Origin: Streptomyces lichenis
Lineage (GTDB): Bacteria; Actinomycetota; Actinomycetes; Streptomycetales; Streptomycetaceae
DNA: 64,000 bases
Assembly (NCBI RefSeq): GCF_023218175.1
Contig: NZ_JALPTH010000007.1
Span: 186,001 to 250,000 of the forward strand
Direction: 5' to 3'
The number at the start of each line of letters is the position of its first letter. Within the stretch, counting starts at the first letter, position 1. Below are positions 1-9,739 of the stretch, in pieces. Under the pieces are notes generated by a model. The model was given only the letters and a program-made list of their open reading frames with translations. It made no database searches and was not told the DNA's origin. The translations under genes were made by a program, and so were the position numbers.

Positions 1-166
1 CGCCGAACTGGGCGAGCGCGACCGGCGCATCGTGCACATGCGGTTCGTCGAGGAGCTGACCCAGGCGCAGATCGGCGAGCGCCTCGGCTGCTCCCAGATG
101 CACGTCTCCCGGCTGCTGTCCCGCACCCTGAAGCGGCTCCGCGAGGGCATGCTCACCACCGGGTGA
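1..166 (+). CDS. RNA polymerase sigma factor, SigB/SigF family, C-terminal fragment
   Basis: The window opens inside this gene. The frame is read from base 2 and stops with TGA at 164-166, leaving 54 residues. They form sigma-70 region 4, the helix-turn-helix that contacts the -35 element. The segments MRFVEELTQAQIGERLGCSQ and MHVSRLLSRTLKRLREGM are typical of the SigB/SigF/SigG stress and sporulation group of Streptomyces rather than of ECF or principal sigma factors. Such factors are normally held by an RsbW-type anti-sigma ATPase and released by STAS proteins under control of SpoIIE phosphatases, and a SpoIIE phosphatase gene converges on this one. The N-terminal regions 2-3 lie outside the window, so the exact paralogue cannot be named. 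Confidence 0.85.
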   Translation, partial: AELGERDRRIVHMRFVEELTQAQIGERLGCSQMHVSRLLSRTLKRLREGMLTTG

Positions 167-250
167 CAACGCCTGGTGACCGGCACCGGGTGACCGGCGC
201 TCCACCACCGGCGGCCTGAGAGCCGCCCCGACCGGCACTCATCCCCCCCA

Positions 251-292
251 CCGGGTCCGGCCCCCGCCCGCACGAGCGAGGGCCGGACCCGG
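251..292. terminator. Bidirectional hairpin between convergent sigma-factor and phosphatase genes
   Basis: A perfect 13-bp inverted repeat (ccgggtccggccc at 251-263 against its complement at 280-292) encloses a 16-base loop. It lies between two convergent genes, as expected for a shared GC-rich terminator. There is no clear T tract on either side, as is common in Streptomyces. Confidence 0.6.
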
Positions 293-326
293 CCGCCGTC
301 TCCCGGGGCTCGGGCGCCCGGCCCCG

Positions 327-2882
327 CTACTCGACCTGGATGCCGACCACACAGGTGTCGTCGTCGGTGTCCGCCGCACTGTGCGTCAGCAGCCGGTCCA
401 GCCGCTGCTCCAGCGACGGCGCCGACTGCCGGGCGGTGCCCATCAGCAGCTCCAGCGACTCCTGGAGCGAGGCGTCCTTCCGCTCCACCAGCCCGTCGGT
501 GTACATCAGCAGCGTGTCCCCCGGATCCAGCCGGACCACGCCCTCCTCGTACTCCGTGTGCGCCACCGCGCCCAGCAGCATCCCCTGGATCACCGGCAGC
601 GTGGTGGTCTCCTCACCGGTCACCAGCACCGGCGGCAGATGGCCGGCCCGGGCCCAGCGCAGCACCCGGGTGCCCGGATCGAACAGCCCGCACACCGCGG
701 TCGCCGTCACCTGGTCCGTCAGATGGTGCGCCACGATGTTCAACCAGGTCAGCAGCTGCGCCGGTCCCGCACCGGTGACCGCGAGCCCGCGCAGCGCGTT
801 CCGCAGCACGATCATGCTGGTGGCCGCCTTGATGCCGTGTCCGGCCACATCGCCGACGCACACCAGCACCTGCTTCGACGGCAGCACGAACGCGTCGTAC
901 CAGTCGCCGCCCACCAGATGCTCGGTCTCGGCCGGCCGGTAGCGCACCCCCACCCGCAGCCCCGGCGCGTCCAGCGGCCCGCGCGCCGGCGGCATGATGG
1001 CGTGCTGGAGCTGGAGCGCCAGCCGGTTGCGCTCCGCCGACTCCTGCTCGGTGTGTGCCAACTGGTCCCGGGTCGCCGCCAGCGCCACCTCCGTCCAGTG
1101 CTGCGCCGAGATGTCCTGGTAGGCGCCGCGGATCATCAGCAGCCGGGCGTCCGCGTCCAGCACCGGCTCGGCGATCACCCGCACATGCCGGGTCACCCCG
1201 TCCGGCCGCTGCAGGCGGAACGCCGTCGACGCCGGACGCCGATGGCGCAGCAGCGCCCGCAGGAACCGGCCGATGGCCACCGCGTCATCCGGATGCGCGT
1301 ACGCCGGCAGCTGCTCCAACGGGATCGGCGGCGCCGTCAGCGGCAGCCCGTGCAGATGGTGCATCTGCTGGTTCCAGGTGATGTCCCCGGTCAGCACGTT
1401 CTCCTCGAACCCGCCGATCCGGCCCAGCCGCTGGGCGTGCTGCAGCAGGCTCGCCAGCCGCGCCGCCTCGTCCTCGGTACGCCAGATGAACAGCAGCGCC
1501 CCGCCGTACCGGCTCACACTGAGATCGGCCACCGCCTCCAGCGGCACCTGGTCCACCAGCGCCGTCAGCGTCATCCGCTCGGCACGGAACGGCTCACCGG
1601 TCGCGTACACCCGGGCGATGGTGTCGAACAGCTCGCTGCGGCCCGCCGACACCGGGTACGCCTCCAGGAACAGCGCCCCGCTCACCGCGGAGCGCGGCCG
1701 CCCCGCCGGATCCAGGAACCGCCGGTTGGCGTGGTGGATGCGGAAGTCCGCCAGCCGCCCCTCCGCGTCCAGATGCGGAAGCAGCAGCAGCGCCGGGTCG
1801 TACAGGCTGTCCACCACATCGACCAGCTCGGCCACGTCCTGATCCAGCGCGCTCGACGTGCCCGAGGGCCCCGCCGTGTACCGCGGCCGGTTCTCCAGGG
1901 TGTGCGCGCACAGCTCCGCCAGCGCCTCCACCTGCCGCTGGATCGCCGGCGGCTGCGGATCGAGCCGGTGCGGCCAGCAGATCTCCAGCACCCCCACGAT
2001 CCGGCCGCCGGTCCCGGCCGGCACCGCCGCCCGCCCGCCGCGCGAGCTCTCGTCCCGGCCGCCGATCGACGGCAGCGAACCGGCGCTCAGCGTCTCGAAC
2101 CACACCGTGCGCCGCTCGGTCATCGCCGCCTGCGCCACCGTCGCCACCCCCGGCGGGACATACCGCCACCGGCGGGCCTCCTCCACCGGGAAACCGGCGT
2201 GCCCGGCCAGCGTGAACGAGGCGTCGTGCCCGGCCGCCCAGATGGCCACCCCGGTCGCGCCCAGCGGCGCCAGCGCGTGCTCCAGCAGCGACTCGGCCGC
2301 CGCCTGGGTGTCGTCCGCCGCCAGCGTGCCGCTCTCCGCGGTCCGCAGCCGCACCCCGACCGACACCTCGCCGCGCGCCGGCTCCGGCCGGTCCTCCGCG
2401 GCGGCCAGCGACAGGAACGAACCCGCCGCCTCCGACAGCCGGTCCGCCGCCGTCCGGTTGAGGATGTCCGCGGCCAGCTCCAGCGCCGGCACCCCCGCCT
2501 GCTCGGCCAGCGCCGTCAGCTGCCGGGCCGCCTCACCCGGGCCGCACTGCAACCGCTCCACCAGGATGCCCTTGGCCAGCTCGATCAGCGCCCGGCCGTC
2601 GGCGGCGGCGTGCGCGCTCGCCACCTCCCGCCGCAGCCGCTCCACGGTGGCCGCCAGTCGGCCCACCGAGGACACCGTCCCGGCCGCCTCCCCACCGGCC
2701 ACCGGCAGCGCCGGCTCCGCCCCGGGCACGAGGGCGGCCGCCTCCCCGCCCACCGGCTCGGCGGCCTCCCGCGGCTCGGGCACCTCGACCGGCCGGGCGG
2801 CGCTCTCCCCGGCCGCGGACCGCACCGGGTCCGGCGGCCCGTCGTCCGGGACGGAAGCCCCAAAGGGCTGGGGGCTGTTCAC
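327..2882 (-). CDS. ANTAR-GAF-PAS-SpoIIE (PP2C) serine phosphatase
   Basis: An 851-residue cytosolic regulator. In order: a Pro/Ala-rich lead, an ANTAR-like helical domain (about 85-150, ELAKGILVERLQ), a GAF domain (about 190-330), a degenerate PAS (about 345-470), a PAS_3 domain (about 485-595, ending AYQDIS) and a C-terminal PP2C/SpoIIE phosphatase (about 625-850). Metal-binding motifs GGDWYD (near 658), GDVAGHG (near 677) and the final DDDT are intact, so it should dephosphorylate a phosphoserine STAS antagonist. I chose the GTG at 2880-2882 because GAGGAG lies eight bases upstream; the frame stays open 29 codons further. It follows the HAMP kinase gene on the same strand after 87 bp and is probably co-transcribed. 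ANTAR domains usually bind RNA; here it may serve only in dimerisation. Confidence 0.88.
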   Translation of the reverse strand: MNSPQPFGASVPDDGPPDPVRSAAGESAARPVEVPEPREAAEPVGGEAAALVPGAEPALPVAGGEAAGTVSSVGRLAATVERLRREVASAHAAADGRALIELAKGILVERLQCGPGEAARQLTALAEQAGVPALELAADILNRTAADRLSEAAGSFLSLAAAEDRPEPARGEVSVGVRLRTAESGTLAADDTQAAAESLLEHALAPLGATGVAIWAAGHDASFTLAGHAGFPVEEARRWRYVPPGVATVAQAAMTERRTVWFETLSAGSLPSIGGRDESSRGGRAAVPAGTGGRIVGVLEICWPHRLDPQPPAIQRQVEALAELCAHTLENRPRYTAGPSGTSSALDQDVAELVDVVDSLYDPALLLLPHLDAEGRLADFRIHHANRRFLDPAGRPRSAVSGALFLEAYPVSAGRSELFDTIARVYATGEPFRAERMTLTALVDQVPLEAVADLSVSRYGGALLFIWRTEDEAARLASLLQHAQRLGRIGGFEENVLTGDITWNQQMHHLHGLPLTAPPIPLEQLPAYAHPDDAVAIGRFLRALLRHRRPASTAFRLQRPDGVTRHVRVIAEPVLDADARLLMIRGAYQDISAQHWTEVALAATRDQLAHTEQESAERNRLALQLQHAIMPPARGPLDAPGLRVGVRYRPAETEHLVGGDWYDAFVLPSKQVLVCVGDVAGHGIKAATSMIVLRNALRGLAVTGAGPAQLLTWLNIVAHHLTDQVTATAVCGLFDPGTRVLRWARAGHLPPVLVTGEETTTLPVIQGMLLGAVAHTEYEEGVVRLDPGDTLLMYTDGLVERKDASLQESLELLMGTARQSAPSLEQRLDRLLTHSAADTDDDTCVVGIQVE

Positions 2883-2969
2883 CGTGACTGCTCCTCGACG
2901 GTCGTGCGCGGGCGAGCTCGAAGGGGCGGGCGGCGGGCGGCCGTCGGGAGGTACGGCCGCCCGGCGCAC

Positions 2970-5900
2970 CTAGGGGGCCGCCACCCAGCGGCGGACACAG
3001 GCGATCAGATCGTCCGCGTCCAACGGCTTGGTGACATAGTCGCTGGCCCCCGCCGCCAGGCACTTCTCCCGGTCACCCGGCATCGCCTTGGCGGTCACCG
3101 CGATGATCGGCAGAGCGCTGTGCTCCGGCATCCGGCGGATCTCCGCCGTCGCCGTGTAGCCGTCCATCTCCGGCATCATCACGTCCATCAGGATCAGATC
3201 CACATCCGGGTGCTCGTCCAGCGCCTCGATGCCCTGCCGGCCGTTCTCCGCGTGCAGCACCCGGATCCCGTGCAGCTCCAGGATGCCGCTCAGCGCGTAC
3301 AGGTTGCGCGCGTCATCGTCCACCACCAGGACCGTACGGCCCGCCAGTGCCGCGTCCGCGTCCTGCGGCGGCCCGGCCGGCGCCTCCTCCGAGCGGATCA
3401 GCGGCAGCACGTCACCCGGCTCCTCCGCCGACAGGTGCAGCGTGATCCGCTCCCGCAGCTCGTCCAGGCTGGACAGCAGCTCCAACGGCCGCATCCGGGA
3501 CCGCATCTGCAGCTCCCGCTCGTAGCCGATGCCCATCCGGCGGCTGTTGTGCGCCAGCACCGGCACGTTCTGCGCCCCCGCGTCCCCGTCCATCGCGTCC
3601 AGGAAACGCAGCGTCTCCGCCTCCGACATGTCCAGGTCCAGCACCACGCAGTGGCAGGCCTCCGCCGCCAGCGCGGTCGCCGCCTCCTGCGCCCCCAGCG
3701 CCCCGATCACATCCACCACCACGGCGCCGTCCGCGAACAGCCCGCCGGGACTGTCCGCCACCTCCGCCACCGCCTTCTCCGCCACCAGCGACATCAGACC
3801 CCGCGGCCGGTCCTCGATCACCAGCAGCCGCCGCCGGTGCGGCACCGTCGGCTCCGGCACCAACGGCACCGCCGCCGACACCGGCCGCGCCGCGATCTCC
3901 CGGCGCACCCCGCCGCCACCGACCGACACCAGCGGAGCCGAGGCCGCCACCGACTCGAAATCGGTCCGCCGCACCGGCAGGAACAGCGTGAACGTACTGC
4001 CCAGACCCGGAGTGGACTCCGCGATCACCTCACCGCCCAGCAGATACGCGATCTCCCGGCTGATCGACAGCCCCAGACCCGTCCCCCCGTACCGGCGGCT
4101 CGTCGTGCCGTCCGCCTGCTGGAACGCGCCGAAGATCACCTCAAGCTGCTGCTCCGGGATACCGATGCCGGAATCCTTCACCCGGAACGCCACCGACGGG
4201 CCCACCCCGCGCATCGACGCCGGCAGCTCCGCGTCGGCGGCCGGCTCGATCCGCAGCTCCACACTGCCCCGCTCGGTGAACTTCACCGCGTTCGACAGCA
4301 GATTGCGCAGCACCTGCTGCAACCGGGCGTCGTCGGTCAGCAGATCCGTCGGCGCGCCCGGCGCCGTGGTGATCGAGAAGTCCAGGCTCTTCTGCGTGGT
4401 CAACGGCCGGAACGTGGCCTCCACGTACTCCAGCAGACCCCGGACCGACACCCGCTCCGGATTGATGTCCATCTTGCCCGCCTCGACCTTCGACAGATCG
4501 AGGATGTCGTTGATCAACTGGAGCAGGTCCGAACCCGCCGAGTGGATGATCCCCGCGTACTCCACCTGCTTCGGCGTGAGGTTGCGGGTCGGGTTCTGCG
4601 CCAGCAACTGCGCCAGGATCAGCAGGCTGTTCAGCGGAGTACGCAGCTCATGGCTCATGTTCGCCAGGAACTCCGACTTGTACTTCGACGCCAGCGACAG
4701 CTGCTGCGCCCGCGCCTCCAGCTCGCCCCGGGCCTGCTCGATCTCCAGGTTCTTCGCCTCGATGTCGCTGTTCTGCGCCGCCAGCAGCGCCGCCTTCTCC
4801 TCCAGCTCCGCGTTGGACTTCTGCAGCTCCTCCTGCTGTACGTACAGCTCCTCCGAGCGCGCCTGGAGCTCCGCGGTCAGCCGCTGCGACTCCACCAGCA
4901 GCTCGTCGGTACGGGAGTTGGCCATGATGGTGGAGACATTGACGCCGACCGAGTCCATCAGCCGCTCCAGGAAGTCCCGGTGCACCGGCGGGAACGGCCG
5001 GAACGAGGCCAGCTCGATCACCCCGAGGACCTGCTCCTCCACCAGGATCGGCAGCACCAGCAGACTGGACGGCGCGGCCTGCCCCAGACCGGACGACAGG
5101 GTGACGTACCCGTCCGGCACACCGTCCACCGCGATCATCCGCCGGCTGCGGGCCGCCTGCCCCACCATCGACTCGCCCAGCCGGAACCGCACCTCCGCCG
5201 GGGAGCCGGCCGGCCGCCCGTAGGAGCCGACCAGCCGCAGCTCCACCATCCCGTCGCCGTCCCCGGCCAGGTAGAACGCCCCGTACTGGGCGTTCACCAG
5301 CGGGGTCAGCTCGTCCATGATGGTCTCCGCCACCACCGCCAGGTCCCGGTGGCCCTGCATCAGCGCCGAGATCCGGGCCAGGTTGGTCTTCAGCCAATCC
5401 TGCTCCTGGTTGGCCCGGGTCGTCTCGCGCAGCGACCCCACCATCGCGTTGATGTTGTCCTTCAGCTCGGACACCTCACCGGAGGCGTCCACCGTGATCG
5501 AGCGGGTCAGATCGCCCTCGGCGACCGCGCTGGTCACCTCGGCGATGGCCCGCACCTGCCGGGTCAGGTTCCCGGCCAGCTCGTTGACGTTCTCGGTGAG
5601 CCGCTTCCACATGCCCGAGACGCCCTCGACCTCGGCCTGCCCGCCCAGCCGGCCCTCACTGCCCACCTCGCGGGCCACCCGGGTGACCTCGGCGGCGAAC
5701 GCGGAGAGCTGGTCGACCATCGTGTTGATGGTGGTCTTCAGCTCCAGGATCTCCCCGCGGGCGTCCACGTCGATCTTCTTCGACAGGTCGCCGTTGGCCA
5801 CCGCGGTCGTCACCAGCGCGATGTTGCGCACCTGGTTGGTCAGGTTGTTCGCCATCGAGTTGACGTTGTCGGTGAGGTCCTTCCAGGTGCCCGCCACGTT

Positions 5901-7286
5901 CGGCACATGCGCCTGACCGCCCAGCCGCCCCTCGGTACCCACCTCGCGGGCCACCCGCGTCACCTCGTCGGCGAACGCGGAGAGGGTGTCCACCATGGTG
6001 TTGATCACCTCGGCCAGCGCGGCCACCTCACCGCGCGCCTCGATGGTGATCTTCTGCGACAGGTCACCGCGCGCCACCGCGGTCGCCACCTGGGCGATGG
6101 AGCGCACCTGACCCGTCAGGTTGGACGCCATCACATTGACGTTGTCCGTCAGGTCCTTCCAGGTACCGGAGACCCCGCGCACCACGGCCTGACCGCCCAG
6201 GTTGCCCTCGGTGCCCACCTCGCGGGCGACGCGCGTCACCTCGTCCGCGAAGGCCGACAGCTGGTCGACCATCGTGTTGATGGTGTTCTTCAACTCCAGG
6301 ATCTCGCCCCGGGCCTGCACGGTGATCTTCTGCGACAGATCGCCCCCGGCCACCGCGGTGGCCACCTGGGCGATGGAGCGCACCTGGTTGGTGAGGTTGC
6401 CCGCCATCGAGTTCACCGAGTCGGTCAGATCCCGCCAGGTGCCCGAGACCCCGCGCACGTCCGCCTGCCCGCCGAGCACCCCCTCCGTACCCACCTCGCG
6501 GGCCATCCGGGTCACCTCGTCCGCGAACGCCGAGAGCTGGTCGACCATCGTGTTGACGGTGTTCTTCAGCTCCAGGATCTCCCCGCGCGCGTCCACGGTG
6601 ATCTTCTGCGACAGGTCGCCCTTGGCCACCGCCGTAGTCACCTGGGCGATGTTGCGGACCTGGTTGGTGAGGTTGCCCGCCATGAAGTTCACCGAGTCGG
6701 TCAGCTCACGCCACACCCCGCCGACCCCCGGCACCTCCGCCTGCCCGCCGAGCCGCCCCTCACTGCCCACCTCGCGGGCCATTCGGGTCACCTCGTCGGC
6801 GAACGCCGAGAGCTGGTCGACCATCGTGTTGACGGTGTTCTTCAGCTCCAGGATCTCGCCCCGGGCGTCCACGTCGATCTTCTGCGACAGGTCGCCCTTG
6901 GCCACCGCCGTCGCCACCTGGGCGATGTCACGCACCTGGGTGGTCAGATTGCCGGCCATGGCGTTCACCGAGTCGGTCAGGTCCGCCCAGGTGCCCGACA
7001 CCCCCGGCACCTCCGCCTGCCCGCCGAGCGTCCCCTCCGTACCCACCTCGCGGGCCACCCGGGTCACCTCGGAGGTGAACAGCGACAACTGGTCCACCAT
7101 GCCGTTGAAGACGGTGGCGATCTCACCCATCAGCCCGTCGCCCTCGCCGGGCAGCCGGGTACCGAAATCGCCGTCACGCACCGCGGTCAGACCGGCCAGC
7201 AGCTGACGCAGCTCCGGCTCGCTCACCCGGCCGCCCGTGCGTACCGCCGTGCCGGCCACCGGGCGCGAGTCGGTGGTGTCAGTCAT
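2970..7286 (-). CDS. Multi-HAMP hybrid sensor histidine kinase with two receiver domains
   Basis: A 1438-residue kinase without any membrane segment or signal peptide, so it is probably cytosolic. Residues about 25-650 hold seven HAMP modules, each with a GD(L/F) start, alternating with six EGxLGGQA linkers at a 92-residue period. Then come a GAF domain (about 675-830), a coiled coil, a HisKA domain with phospho-acceptor His879 in [11 protein letters not shown], a HATPase domain (N-box near 1000), a degenerate receiver and an intact C-terminal receiver (about 1316-1438) with VVDDD and Asp near 1367 in [13 protein letters not shown]. The architecture matches the OsaA-type osmoadaptation and other hybrid kinases of Streptomyces. 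I chose the ATG at 7284-7286 (GAGGTTGACG before it) over an open extension of 36 codons. A SpoIIE phosphatase gene follows, so the kinase may feed a sigma-factor pathway. Confidence 0.9.
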   Translation of the reverse strand: MTDTTDSRPVAGTAVRTGGRVSEPELRQLLAGLTAVRDGDFGTRLPGEGDGLMGEIATVFNGMVDQLSLFTSEVTRVAREVGTEGTLGGQAEVPGVSGTWADLTDSVNAMAGNLTTQVRDIAQVATAVAKGDLSQKIDVDARGEILELKNTVNTMVDQLSAFADEVTRMAREVGSEGRLGGQAEVPGVGGVWRELTDSVNFMAGNLTNQVRNIAQVTTAVAKGDLSQKITVDARGEILELKNTVNTMVDQLSAFADEVTRMAREVGTEGVLGGQADVRGVSGTWRDLTDSVNSMAGNLTNQVRSIAQVATAVAGGDLSQKITVQARGEILELKNTINTMVDQLSAFADEVTRVAREVGTEGNLGGQAVVRGVSGTWKDLTDNVNVMASNLTGQVRSIAQVATAVARGDLSQKITIEARGEVAALAEVINTMVDTLSAFADEVTRVAREVGTEGRLGGQAHVPNVAGTWKDLTDNVNSMANNLTNQVRNIALVTTAVANGDLSKKIDVDARGEILELKTTINTMVDQLSAFAAEVTRVAREVGSEGRLGGQAEVEGVSGMWKRLTENVNELAGNLTRQVRAIAEVTSAVAEGDLTRSITVDASGEVSELKDNINAMVGSLRETTRANQEQDWLKTNLARISALMQGHRDLAVVAETIMDELTPLVNAQYGAFYLAGDGDGMVELRLVGSYGRPAGSPAEVRFRLGESMVGQAARSRRMIAVDGVPDGYVTLSSGLGQAAPSSLLVLPILVEEQVLGVIELASFRPFPPVHRDFLERLMDSVGVNVSTIMANSRTDELLVESQRLTAELQARSEELYVQQEELQKSNAELEEKAALLAAQNSDIEAKNLEIEQARGELEARAQQLSLASKYKSEFLANMSHELRTPLNSLLILAQLLAQNPTRNLTPKQVEYAGIIHSAGSDLLQLINDILDLSKVEAGKMDINPERVSVRGLLEYVEATFRPLTTQKSLDFSITTAPGAPTDLLTDDARLQQVLRNLLSNAVKFTERGSVELRIEPAADAELPASMRGVGPSVAFRVKDSGIGIPEQQLEVIFGAFQQADGTTSRRYGGTGLGLSISREIAYLLGGEVIAESTPGLGSTFTLFLPVRRTDFESVAASAPLVSVGGGGVRREIAARPVSAAVPLVPEPTVPHRRRLLVIEDRPRGLMSLVAEKAVAEVADSPGGLFADGAVVVDVIGALGAQEAATALAAEACHCVVLDLDMSEAETLRFLDAMDGDAGAQNVPVLAHNSRRMGIGYERELQMRSRMRPLELLSSLDELRERITLHLSAEEPGDVLPLIRSEEAPAGPPQDADAALAGRTVLVVDDDARNLYALSGILELHGIRVLHAENGRQGIEALDEHPDVDLILMDVMMPEMDGYTATAEIRRMPEHSALPIIAVTAKAMPGDREKCLAAGASDYVTKPLDADDLIACVRRWVAAP
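5420..7170. repeat. In-gene tandem repeat, 276-bp period, encoding HAMP modules
   Basis: Within the hybrid kinase gene the segment coding for ...[11 protein letters not shown] recurs near 5711, 5987, 6263, 6539 and 6815, an exact 276-bp spacing, with diverged copies at both ends. Each unit encodes one HAMP module plus its GGQA linker (92 residues). Units differ mostly at third positions and a few residues, so the array is old enough to have drifted but the length has been kept exactly. Confidence 0.9.
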
Positions 7287-7695
7287 CGTCAACCTCACTG
7301 GAGTCCGGGGAACCACAAGGCCGGCGCGGGCGGCCGGGCGAGGAAACCGCGACGGCCCCGCGGACGGGGCCTTGGCAGCTTCTTCACCCGTCACTCACTT
7401 GGGCGGCAAATCTGCAAAAGGCTAGCTCAGGTAGACCAAGGTCGACAAAGACCGGGACCACACCGTGACCGGCGGCGACACCCCTTGGGCCCCCGCCCTC
7501 CCCGGCGCGGGAAACCCGCCCCGCCCAAGCGCCCCGCGCCAACCGTGCGAACCCCCTGAGCGCTTCACGCCGGGCGGCGCCCCACCCGCCCCGCGACCGG
7601 CCCGCCGACACTGGCCAGGAGGCGTTCTTGCCCTGCTCACATCCGTACGGAAGTCTTACCGGAAGGGGAATGGACCGCTACGGGGAGGACCGGAC
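7287..7695. other. Divergent promoter region, no gene
   Basis: About 410 bp separate the HAMP kinase gene (reading left) from the roadblock gene (reading right). The part from about 7390 to 7450 is the least GC-rich and is the likely place for divergent promoters, but I could not fix a convincing -35/-10 pair. Open frames crossing it are Pro/Arg-rich and read as noise. A strong GGGGAGGA at 7682-7689 is the ribosome-binding site of the roadblock gene. Confidence 0.5.
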
Positions 7696-8109
7696 ATGGC
7701 TCTCGACAAGGGACTCGACTGGCTGCTGGACGACCTGATCAAGCGTGTCGAGCAGATACGCCACGCCCTGGTGCTCTCCAGCGACGGCCTCGTCACCGGC
7801 GCGAGCACGGACCTGGCCAGGGCGGACGCCGAGCACCTGGCGGCCGTCTCCTCCGGACTGCACAGCCTGGCCCGCGGCGCCGGACGGCACTTCCAGGCCG
7901 GGCGGGCGCGCCAGACGATGGTGGAGTTCGACGACGCCATGCTCTTCGTCACCGCCGCCGGCGAGGGCAGCTGCCTCTGCGTGCTCAGCGACGCCGACGC
8001 CGACGTGGGACAGGTCGCCTACGAGATGACCCTGCTGGTCAACCGGGTCGGCGAGCACCTGGCCGTGGGCACCCGCCGCCCCGCCGACCTCGCCGCCACC
8101 GAACACTGA
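7696..8109 (+). CDS. Roadblock/LC7-domain regulatory protein
   Basis: A 137-residue cytosolic protein that is essentially one roadblock/LC7 domain: the N-terminal helix LDWLLDDLIKRVEQIRHALV, then LSSDGLVTGAS, and the later segment LCVLSDADADVGQVAYEMTL. In Streptomyces such proteins are usually the second member of conservons (CvnA kinase, CvnB roadblock, CvnC DUF742, CvnD GTPase), where they regulate the small GTPase. Here there is no DUF742 or GTPase gene beside it, so it is an orphan. It is divergent from the HAMP kinase, which may be its functional partner. The ATG start follows GGGGAGGA with good spacing. Family assignment is firm; role is inferred. Confidence 0.88.
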   Translation: MALDKGLDWLLDDLIKRVEQIRHALVLSSDGLVTGASTDLARADAEHLAAVSSGLHSLARGAGRHFQAGRARQTMVEFDDAMLFVTAAGEGSCLCVLSDADADVGQVAYEMTLLVNRVGEHLAVGTRRPADLAATEH

Positions 8110-8140
8110 CCCGCGGCCGGGCCGGCCCCTCTTGCCGGCG

Positions 8141-9202
8141 TTACCGGCCGGCGCCGCCCCGCGGCACGACCGACGACAGCACCGACGTCAGCGAACGCCA
8201 GTCGGAGGACACCACGCTGGCGTGCCGCGCCGCCAGCAGCGCCACCCGCTCACGCGCCTGCGCCTCGGTGGGGCTGACGCCGTCGATCGCCGGCGCCACC
8301 TTGTGCGCCTCGGTCATCACCACCAGATAGCCGTTACGGGCGTACCAGGCCGTGTCCACCGAGCCGCCGCCCGCGTAGAACGACGCGTCACCGTCGAAGA
8401 CGACGAACCAGGGCCGCAGCCCGGCGTCGGCGTACCGGGTACGCGGATCACCCGCGGCCGCGCCCAGCACCGCCGGGAAGGCCGCGGCCTCCCGCAGCCG
8501 CCCGGCCGCCGCGAGGGCCCGCAGATGCTGGGCGTACTCCCGGTCCGTCCACAGGGTGTCCAGCGGGTTGTCCTTCTCCACCGTCCCCGGGATGATCTCC
8601 ACCACGAACTTCCCCGCCATCGCGTCACGCGCCGGCCACCCGCCCGCCCTTACCGCGGCGTCCAGGTCCGGATGTCCCCCCACCAGATCCGCCGGACGGA
8701 ACAACGCGTCACCCAACCGGGCGGTCAGCAGCGCGTCCAGAGCCGCCGGCCCCCGCCCCGCCTTCCCCTGGAACCCGTCCTTCAGCTCGATCTTCAGGAC
8801 CACCGGACGATGCCCCGGGTTGGCGTCGTGCCAGGCCCGGACCGACGCCAGGCACCCGCCGAGGTCCTGGTCCCGGGGCCCCGTCCGCAGCCCGTCCGCG
8901 TTCGCCGCGTTCACGCAGTTGTTGTCGTTCCCCAGCGGATTGGAGTGCGACACCCGCCACGACCGCCCGAACGCGTTCGTCCACACATCCAGCTCCAGCA
9001 TGGCCGCCCCGGAGTCCAGCGCGTCCGCGAAGTACGGATAGGCCGACTTCTCGTACGCGTTGTGCACCCCCACCCCGGTCGTGGCCGAGTACGCCGCCTC
9101 CGCCCCGGCCCTCGCGACCCCCGCCCCCGCACCCGGGGCACCGCCCAGTATCAGCGCCGCCGCCAGCGCGGCCGTGGTCGCGGTACGCGACACCATCCCC
9201 AT
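8141..9202 (-). CDS. Secreted phosphatidylinositol-specific phospholipase C (Ca2+-dependent PI-PLC type)
   Basis: A 353-residue exported enzyme. A Sec-type signal peptide occupies about residues 1-36 (arginine, then an Ala/Leu-rich stretch ending AGARAGA-like). The catalytic TIM-barrel begins with the first catalytic histidine (His47 in VHNAYEK), a metal-binding LELDVW segment (70-73) and the second histidine (His86 in WRVSHSNPLGND). These match the calcium-dependent Streptomyces antibioticus PI-PLC family, which cleaves inositol phospholipids outside the cell. The C-terminal part carries VVLKIELKDG and SDWRSL segments typical of the family. The second Met (residue 3) is an alternative start; AGGGG precedes both. 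The gene stands alone between the roadblock gene, which it faces tail to tail, and the ligase gene. Confidence 0.82.
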   Translation of the reverse strand: MGMVSRTATTAALAAALILGGAPGAGAGVARAGAEAAYSATTGVGVHNAYEKSAYPYFADALDSGAAMLELDVWTNAFGRSWRVSHSNPLGNDNNCVNAANADGLRTGPRDQDLGGCLASVRAWHDANPGHRPVVLKIELKDGFQGKAGRGPAALDALLTARLGDALFRPADLVGGHPDLDAAVRAGGWPARDAMAGKFVVEIIPGTVEKDNPLDTLWTDREYAQHLRALAAAGRLREAAAFPAVLGAAAGDPRTRYADAGLRPWFVVFDGDASFYAGGGSVDTAWYARNGYLVVMTEAHKVAPAIDGVSPTEAQARERVALLAARHASVVSSDWRSLTSVLSSVVPRGGAGR

Positions 9203-9460
9203 CGGACCCCTGCCCTTCCGTCACCCTGCCTCGAATGCGAACCGCTGGGCAGACTAGGCCAGTTGGATGACGCCCGGGAGAGCTCCCGCTGACCACGCCC
9301 CCAACTCACCCCCCGCCCCGCCACCCACCCGGCACGCCCCCTCCACCCGCGCCCACTGACCCCGGGTTGGCGACATCTCGCCAACCGGGCACTTCGGCAC
9401 CCCTTCGACTCGTTGCCCATAAGAAGGAAGTGGAAGGGGCGCACAGCGGGCGGCGGCACC

Positions 9461-9602
9461 AAGGCGAGCCGGGGGGAGCAAGGCGAGCTAGTAGGCGGAA
9501 CCAGGCGAGCAAGGCGGAGCAAGACGAGCCAGGCCGAATCAGGCGAGCCAAGCGGACCAGGTGAGCCAGGCGGACCAGGCGAGCCAGGCGGAGCGAGGCG
9601 GA
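9461..9602. repeat. Degenerate 9-10 bp tandem repeat (aggcgagcc / aggcggacc)
   Basis: About 140 bp consist of roughly fourteen copies of a 9-10 base unit varying around aggcgagcc, aggcggacc and aaggcggag. The array ends about 140 bp before the ligase start codon. It could be an unstable minisatellite or a purine-rich, structure-forming leader segment. The purine bias (few T) on the + strand is marked. Confidence 0.8.
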
Positions 9603-9642
9603 AGGGGGATGGCCCGGCAGCCGCGCGGTTCCGCGCTTCGGA

Positions 9643-9691
9643 GCGTTCCGGGCTCGGGGCGTTCCGGGTCCCGGGGCATTCCGGGCCTCGG
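9643..9691. repeat. Three tandem 15-17 bp units (ggcgttccgggtcccgg type)
   Basis: Three adjacent units, gcgttccgggctcgg (9643-9657), ggcgttccgggtcccgg (9658-9674) and ggcattccgggcctcgg (9675-9691), lie 49-97 bp before the ligase ATG. Each contains a ttccgg core. They could be iterated binding sites for a regulator or simple duplication. Confidence 0.7.
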
Positions 9692-9739
9692 GTGGCGTAC
9701 CCAGGTGCGGGAGGGCCGGGGGCCGGGCACGATGGCGGC

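Larger units (their letters stand above)
9203..9739. other. Long divergent spacer upstream of the DNA ligase gene
   Basis: This 537-bp spacer separates the divergently transcribed phospholipase and ligase genes. Its right half is built of two short tandem repeat arrays, listed separately. The left part (about 9340-9430) is comparatively AT-rich and likely carries the promoters. I see no credible gene; the open frames through the repeats are Gly-Glu-Pro or Pro-Ser-Gly low-complexity strings. Confidence 0.5.

Noticed and set aside
381..7559. A frame open for over 2300 codons on the + strand opposite the phosphatase and kinase genes
   Set aside because: It is a GC-bias shadow: very rich in Arg, His, Gln and Pro, no domain, no ribosome site, and exactly antisense to two well-supported genes with intact motifs.
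9413..9739. Upstream extension of the ligase frame with a GEPGGPGEPGG collagen-like string
   Set aside because: The string is the translation of the DNA repeat. The ligase domain begins at 9740 and nothing supports translation from the repeat.
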